Assembly: GCA_035236585.1 (NCBI GenBank)
Contig: CP141133.1
Location: 44,781,729 to 44,845,728, forward strand
Source: Warburgia ugandensis
Taxonomy: Eukaryota; Streptophyta; Magnoliopsida; Canellales; Canellaceae
Length of the DNA: 64,000 nt
Direction of reading: 5' to 3'
How positions within the stretch are numbered: the stretch's first letter is position 1; each line of letters starts with the position of its first letter. Shown here in pieces: positions 60,518 through 64,000 of this stretch. The notes beneath the pieces were generated by a model. It did no database searches. It saw only the letters and a list, made by a program, of their open reading frames with translations, and was not told the origin of the DNA. The position numbers were made by a program, and so were the translations under genes.

Positions 60518-62555
60518 GCATGATAGTGTAATCTTAAAATTTTAGTATGATATGCCCTAAATGAGTAATTTGTTAATAGATTTCATATCTTAGGATCATG
60601 TTAGTGTAAATTAGAATTTAAACATGATTTCATTATGATAGAAGATGTGTTGTATATAGTTGTTAAACTTATATTTGATTTATGCTTTCAAGTTGATGAT
60701 TTACTTATTGTCAAATTTTATTCAATTGTTAAGTAATTGTTAAGATATAAGGAGCATAAATCACCAAAAATGTAAACTAATGAAATATAGAAATTCATGG
60801 ACAACTAAGATGAATGAATGATTTTGACTTAATGAGGGCTATAGTTAGTAGGACAATATAAGGAATGATTTATCATTTCCTTGGCCCAAAGTAGGAAAAT
60901 AATGAACATCCATGGATGACATTGTGCATATCCATGAAAATTAATTAAAATCAATTAGAGAAGGACTTAAGGTAAAGAGCTCATAGGAACCTTGTCAAAG
61001 GTTGAGCTAGTACCACTCCAGTGGACTCTGAACATTGTGGTTATAGGGGGTATACAAGAGCCAAGTGCTTTTCCCTCACCTCCCATTGACGTAAGAGAGG
61101 TTTAAACGCCTCCTTACATGAGGGTTGTATTAACCACTTTTTGAGCAGACTTTAACTGGTAAGTACTGGTCATTCTGAAATAAGGAGTTGTCTAGTGGTA
61201 GGAAGAAATAAATTATCTTCAACCAAGTAAGACACTAACTGGTTGAATAATAATAAGAACATAAAAAGATAGCAAATTATCTAACCCTAATAAAAATAGT
61301 AAGTGAGATAAAGATGATCAAACAAGATGAGATCGTGTATGATAAAAAACAATAAGGAAAAAGAAACATCAATGTAAATTAGATTGTTATGTAAGATATA
61401 GATAGTATTTGTATAGATGATATTAAACCCATGGATATAGGATATTCAAGGAAGAAAAATTCAAATCATCCTATATAAGGATGATCAAAAGACCATGTAA
61501 TATGTACCCTTGATTAGAAAAATGACATTATACATATGATTTGACAGATATATGTTGATCGAGACTATGACAGATTTCAAGGAGTAAGAATACCTTATTG
61601 AGGTAGGTGGATTATTAAGAATGCCTTTACATGAAGATACATGTCTAATACATGATCTTATGTTTTGAAGTATTGACATGTATGATACCAATATATTAAG
61701 GTAAATGCCTCAAATTGAAATATGATCCAACCAAATGATGAGGAAAATAAGTATTAAATGGTCAAGTTGAGAATTGAGAACAACCCTAAGTGAATAGGAA
61801 AGTAGAAAATATTCCAATCCTAGATAATCAGACAGATAGTCTGATATGTATAAGTATTATTTTACATACAAGCTTGGAGGCTTGTGGTTTTATTTTAAAC
61901 AGGCATAGGCCTGGGGATGCTATGCTAGGAGAGTTAAGAGGGTTTGGCCACCCACTCTCTGAAACTTGATGATATTGAATACCAAGCCTAAGAAAGGCTA
62001 AAAGTCGAGTGGGGCATTTATAGGAAGGCCACCACTGTGACAGCCATGGTCCTCCCATATGGACATGGATATTGTAATTTCCACTGAGAATGGTATGAGT
62101 GGATTATTGAACAGTTATTCGGGCGCGCTGTACGGATCAGACTGCAAGCATAGTAGTCCTTGATTATTTTGCATTATGATGCATATGAAATTGGCATAGT
62201 GAAATGCCATAAGGAATGGCATGATGAAATGTCAGGTAATTGTATATTACCAATATTTTTCCCAAGAAGGGAAATTCCCTGTATAGTAACTAGCTGAGAT
62301 ACAAATCTCTTATAATGAAAGGAGTTGATCAGCTTTGTATAGAAATGATTCTTGATTATTTTTACATTTTTAACGGATTTGTCCTTATACAATATGTATG
62401 CATAAAGGTGAACACAAATGATAAGGAAATGAGATGTCCTTATAACTAATAGTTATTAATGAATGTGTTTATGATAGAACAAATTATGGGATACTTGAAT
62501 ATTAAGATTATACTGTCAATAACTTACATTCTTATCCCCTACCAAGCATAGCTTG

Positions 62556-62595
62556 CTGAGATATTGTAAATGTTCGAATGTTTACAATATCTCAG
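62556..62595 (+). other. Perfect 15-bp-stem hairpin near LTR 3' end
   Basis: Arms ctgagatattgtaaa (62556-62570) and tttacaatatctcag (62581-62595) with a 10-base loop containing ttcgaa. It follows ccctaccaagcatagcttg. The same site in LTR A (23612-23650) and in the remnant at 53551 is a decayed version. It lies about 200 bp upstream of the poly(A) signal. Confidence 0.85.
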
Positions 62596-62791
62596 ATACA
62601 GAGAAGGAGACTTAGGAGCTCAAGACTTGAAGAACAATTGAAGAATAAGTAATCAGGGTATATCCCTTGAAACATTGTATTAGAACATGTATTGAATTTT
62701 GAACTTTGTAATTTGGATTGTATATTTGGACAAGTATTGTAAGGATACAATGGGCTGTGTACTGTGAACCACTGGATGGATCCTGAAGTTT

Positions 62792-62797
62792 AATAAA
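62792..62797 (+). terminator. Solo LTR polyadenylation signal
   Basis: AATAAA after accactggatggatcctg, in the same context as in LTR A. The LTR ends about 200 bp downstream. Confidence 0.5.
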
Positions 62798-62996
62798 AGA
62801 ATATTCCTTCATTGGAATTTTATCTTATACAAAATTCTACTTATGTTATGTATGAGGTGGTGACTTAGGTTTTACAAAACAAATTCTAAAGAAAAGAATT
62901 TTCGCTGCTTTGGTTTGCGAAATTTTTTTTACTCTTAAGGGCCCTATCTTTACAAAATGTATTATAAAATGTGTTATAAAAACCCGGGTCGCCACA

Positions 62997-63134
62997 AGTG
63001 ATCTATAAGCTTGATTGGCTCAATCTAACCCTTTATTCTCCTAGCATCCCTTGATCTACAACCTACAAAATATAGAAAGGATCTTAATTAATATTATTTT
63101 ATGTGGGTTAATCGTTTACTTCCTCTAAATATCT
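62997..63134. other. Short flank between two LTRs
   Basis: It begins with the agtga TSD copy. It continues, in sense, the sequence left of 58604. Nothing recognised. Confidence 0.4.
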
Positions 63135-64000
63135 TGTAATAACCCCAATTTTTGTAATTGATTGATAAAATCAATGAAGTTTGAGTTTCAGAAATTCCAG
63201 GCTGAAATATTAGGGTTATTTAGAATATACTTCTTATAAAAGTATAATCAAGGAACAAGACATGTACAATTGAAATTAAACTTAGCAAACCCTTCAAAAT
63301 GACTGTAAGCACAACAAATTCTGAAATCAGAGGAAAATCCTTAATTTTCTTCATTTTTTTGGACAAAAGGTTAAAATAGTAAGTTTACCTAAAAATCAAA
63401 ATCTGAGACATAAAAATTTAGAATGTATTGAGAAATATGAATCCAACACCACTAAGTACACTCAAATCCAAGATCCTAGGAATAAAACCCTAATTTTTAT
63501 ACATAAAGGGCAAGATGGTCCTTTTACACCATGTGGGGCCCACAAGGGACCCAAAAAAGAATCCTGTGGGAAGCCCACGTGAAATCATGGGTCAAACCAT
63601 ATCAATTGGTCTTGGGGAAGAAAGTGGAGAATGGGAGAATCCAATGCTAAATTAATAATAAAAAATTAACTATCATCATTACACATCATCATGAAAGAAG
63701 ACCCAAAATGCTTATAAATACAGCCCCCAGAATCCTCCAAAAATGTTCATAAAATTTCCACAAAATTTTCTTCATTTTCTCTACAAATTTAGATGTAGAT
63801 CCATCCCCAAAAACCCAAAACTCTCAAGAAATCTCCCTCTTTTCATTTTCTCTCTCTAGATTGGAACAAGAGACCTAAATTCAATTAGGCACTCTGTTCC
63901 AGATGCAATATCACAAATCCCACTATCAAAAACTTCCTACCATACCTTAGCTACAAAACCCCTAAAGAAATTTTGAGATCCAACGGTTCAAACAACAGAA
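63135..64000 (+). mobile_element. Partial sister long LTR, cut by window edge
   Basis: It starts TGTAATAACCCC and is collinear with 58609 onward. The agacctaaattcaattaggc block begins 734-736 bp in from both starts. TATA box at 63713-63719, leader hairpin at 63863-63900. The 5-bp upstream flank is tatct. The right half is outside the window, so it may be a solo LTR or the 5' LTR of a complete element. Confidence 0.85.
63713..63719 (+). promoter_or_regulatory. Partial LTR TATA box
   Basis: tataaat in gcttataaatacagccc, the counterpart of 59192-59198. Confidence 0.6.

Larger units (their letters stand above)
58609..62996 (+). mobile_element. 4.4 kb solo LTR with 5-bp TSD agtga
   Basis: It starts TGTAATGACC and ends CCCGGGTCGCCACA. 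The direct repeat agtga lies at 58604-58608 and 62997-63001. It is the longest cleanly bounded LTR here. Landmarks: TATA box (59192), leader hairpin (59333-59370), 53-bp duplication (60412-60517), shared block copy 8 (60830-61200), gaggtaggtgg (61606), a block with ggcataggcctggggatgc (61902) as in LTR A, a 15-bp-stem hairpin (62556-62595) and a poly(A) signal. The first 0.87 kb is collinear with 63135-64000. No PBS, PPT or coding interior. Confidence 0.93.

Overview
The window is AT-rich nuclear DNA from a flowering plant. The basis is nested plant-type LTR retrotransposons, primer-binding sites matching plant tRNA 3' ends, TATA boxes of plant LTR promoters and an En/Spm-type transposase relic. 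The species cannot be named. I found no intact host gene, rRNA, tRNA or CRISPR array. Open frames are short, and every recognisable coding trace is transposon-derived and broken by stops and frameshifts.

Left part (1-19750), mostly Athila-like Ty3/gypsy. Positions 1-2250 hold the start of a long LTR, minus strand, cut by the window edge. It sits in the integrase end of a minus-strand Athila-like relic (2251-6695) whose gag, protease, RT and RNase H traces read right to left. A plus-strand Athila-like relic follows (LTR, tRNA-Asp-type PBS at 7412, leader, gag to 9798). It is interrupted by a non-autonomous minus-strand element (9799-18542) with two LTRs, a PBS and only a decayed gag-tail-like frame. 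A diverged plus-strand LTR piece fills 18543-19750.

Middle (19751-42598): a head-to-tail array, LTR A - interior - LTR B - interior - LTR C - interior - LTR D. The family has very long LTRs and Tekay/Del-like pol traces. All three interiors appear to lack the same RT core. A solo LTR of a related family (32458-35222, minus) splits the second interior and is flanked by gaatg.

Right part (42599-64000). A minus-strand Athila-like 5' LTR (42977-48361) is split by a solo LTR (44761-47362, flanked by tatag). Next come an intron-containing Transposase_24-type relic (about 48550-50704, minus), a degraded long LTR (about 51931-55049), a gypsy gag-protease relic (55300-56520, minus), a 4.4 kb solo LTR (58609-62996, flanked by agtga), and the first 866 bp of a sister LTR (63135-64000).

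The pieces do not form a working pathway. The window records layered insertion, LTR-LTR recombination and deletion. The points most worth a second look are the multi-LTR array, a roughly 400 bp block shared by Athila-like leaders and Tekay-like LTRs, the gag-tail-only element, and hairpins conserved in the long LTRs. All homology calls rest on reading and hand translation; no database search was run.
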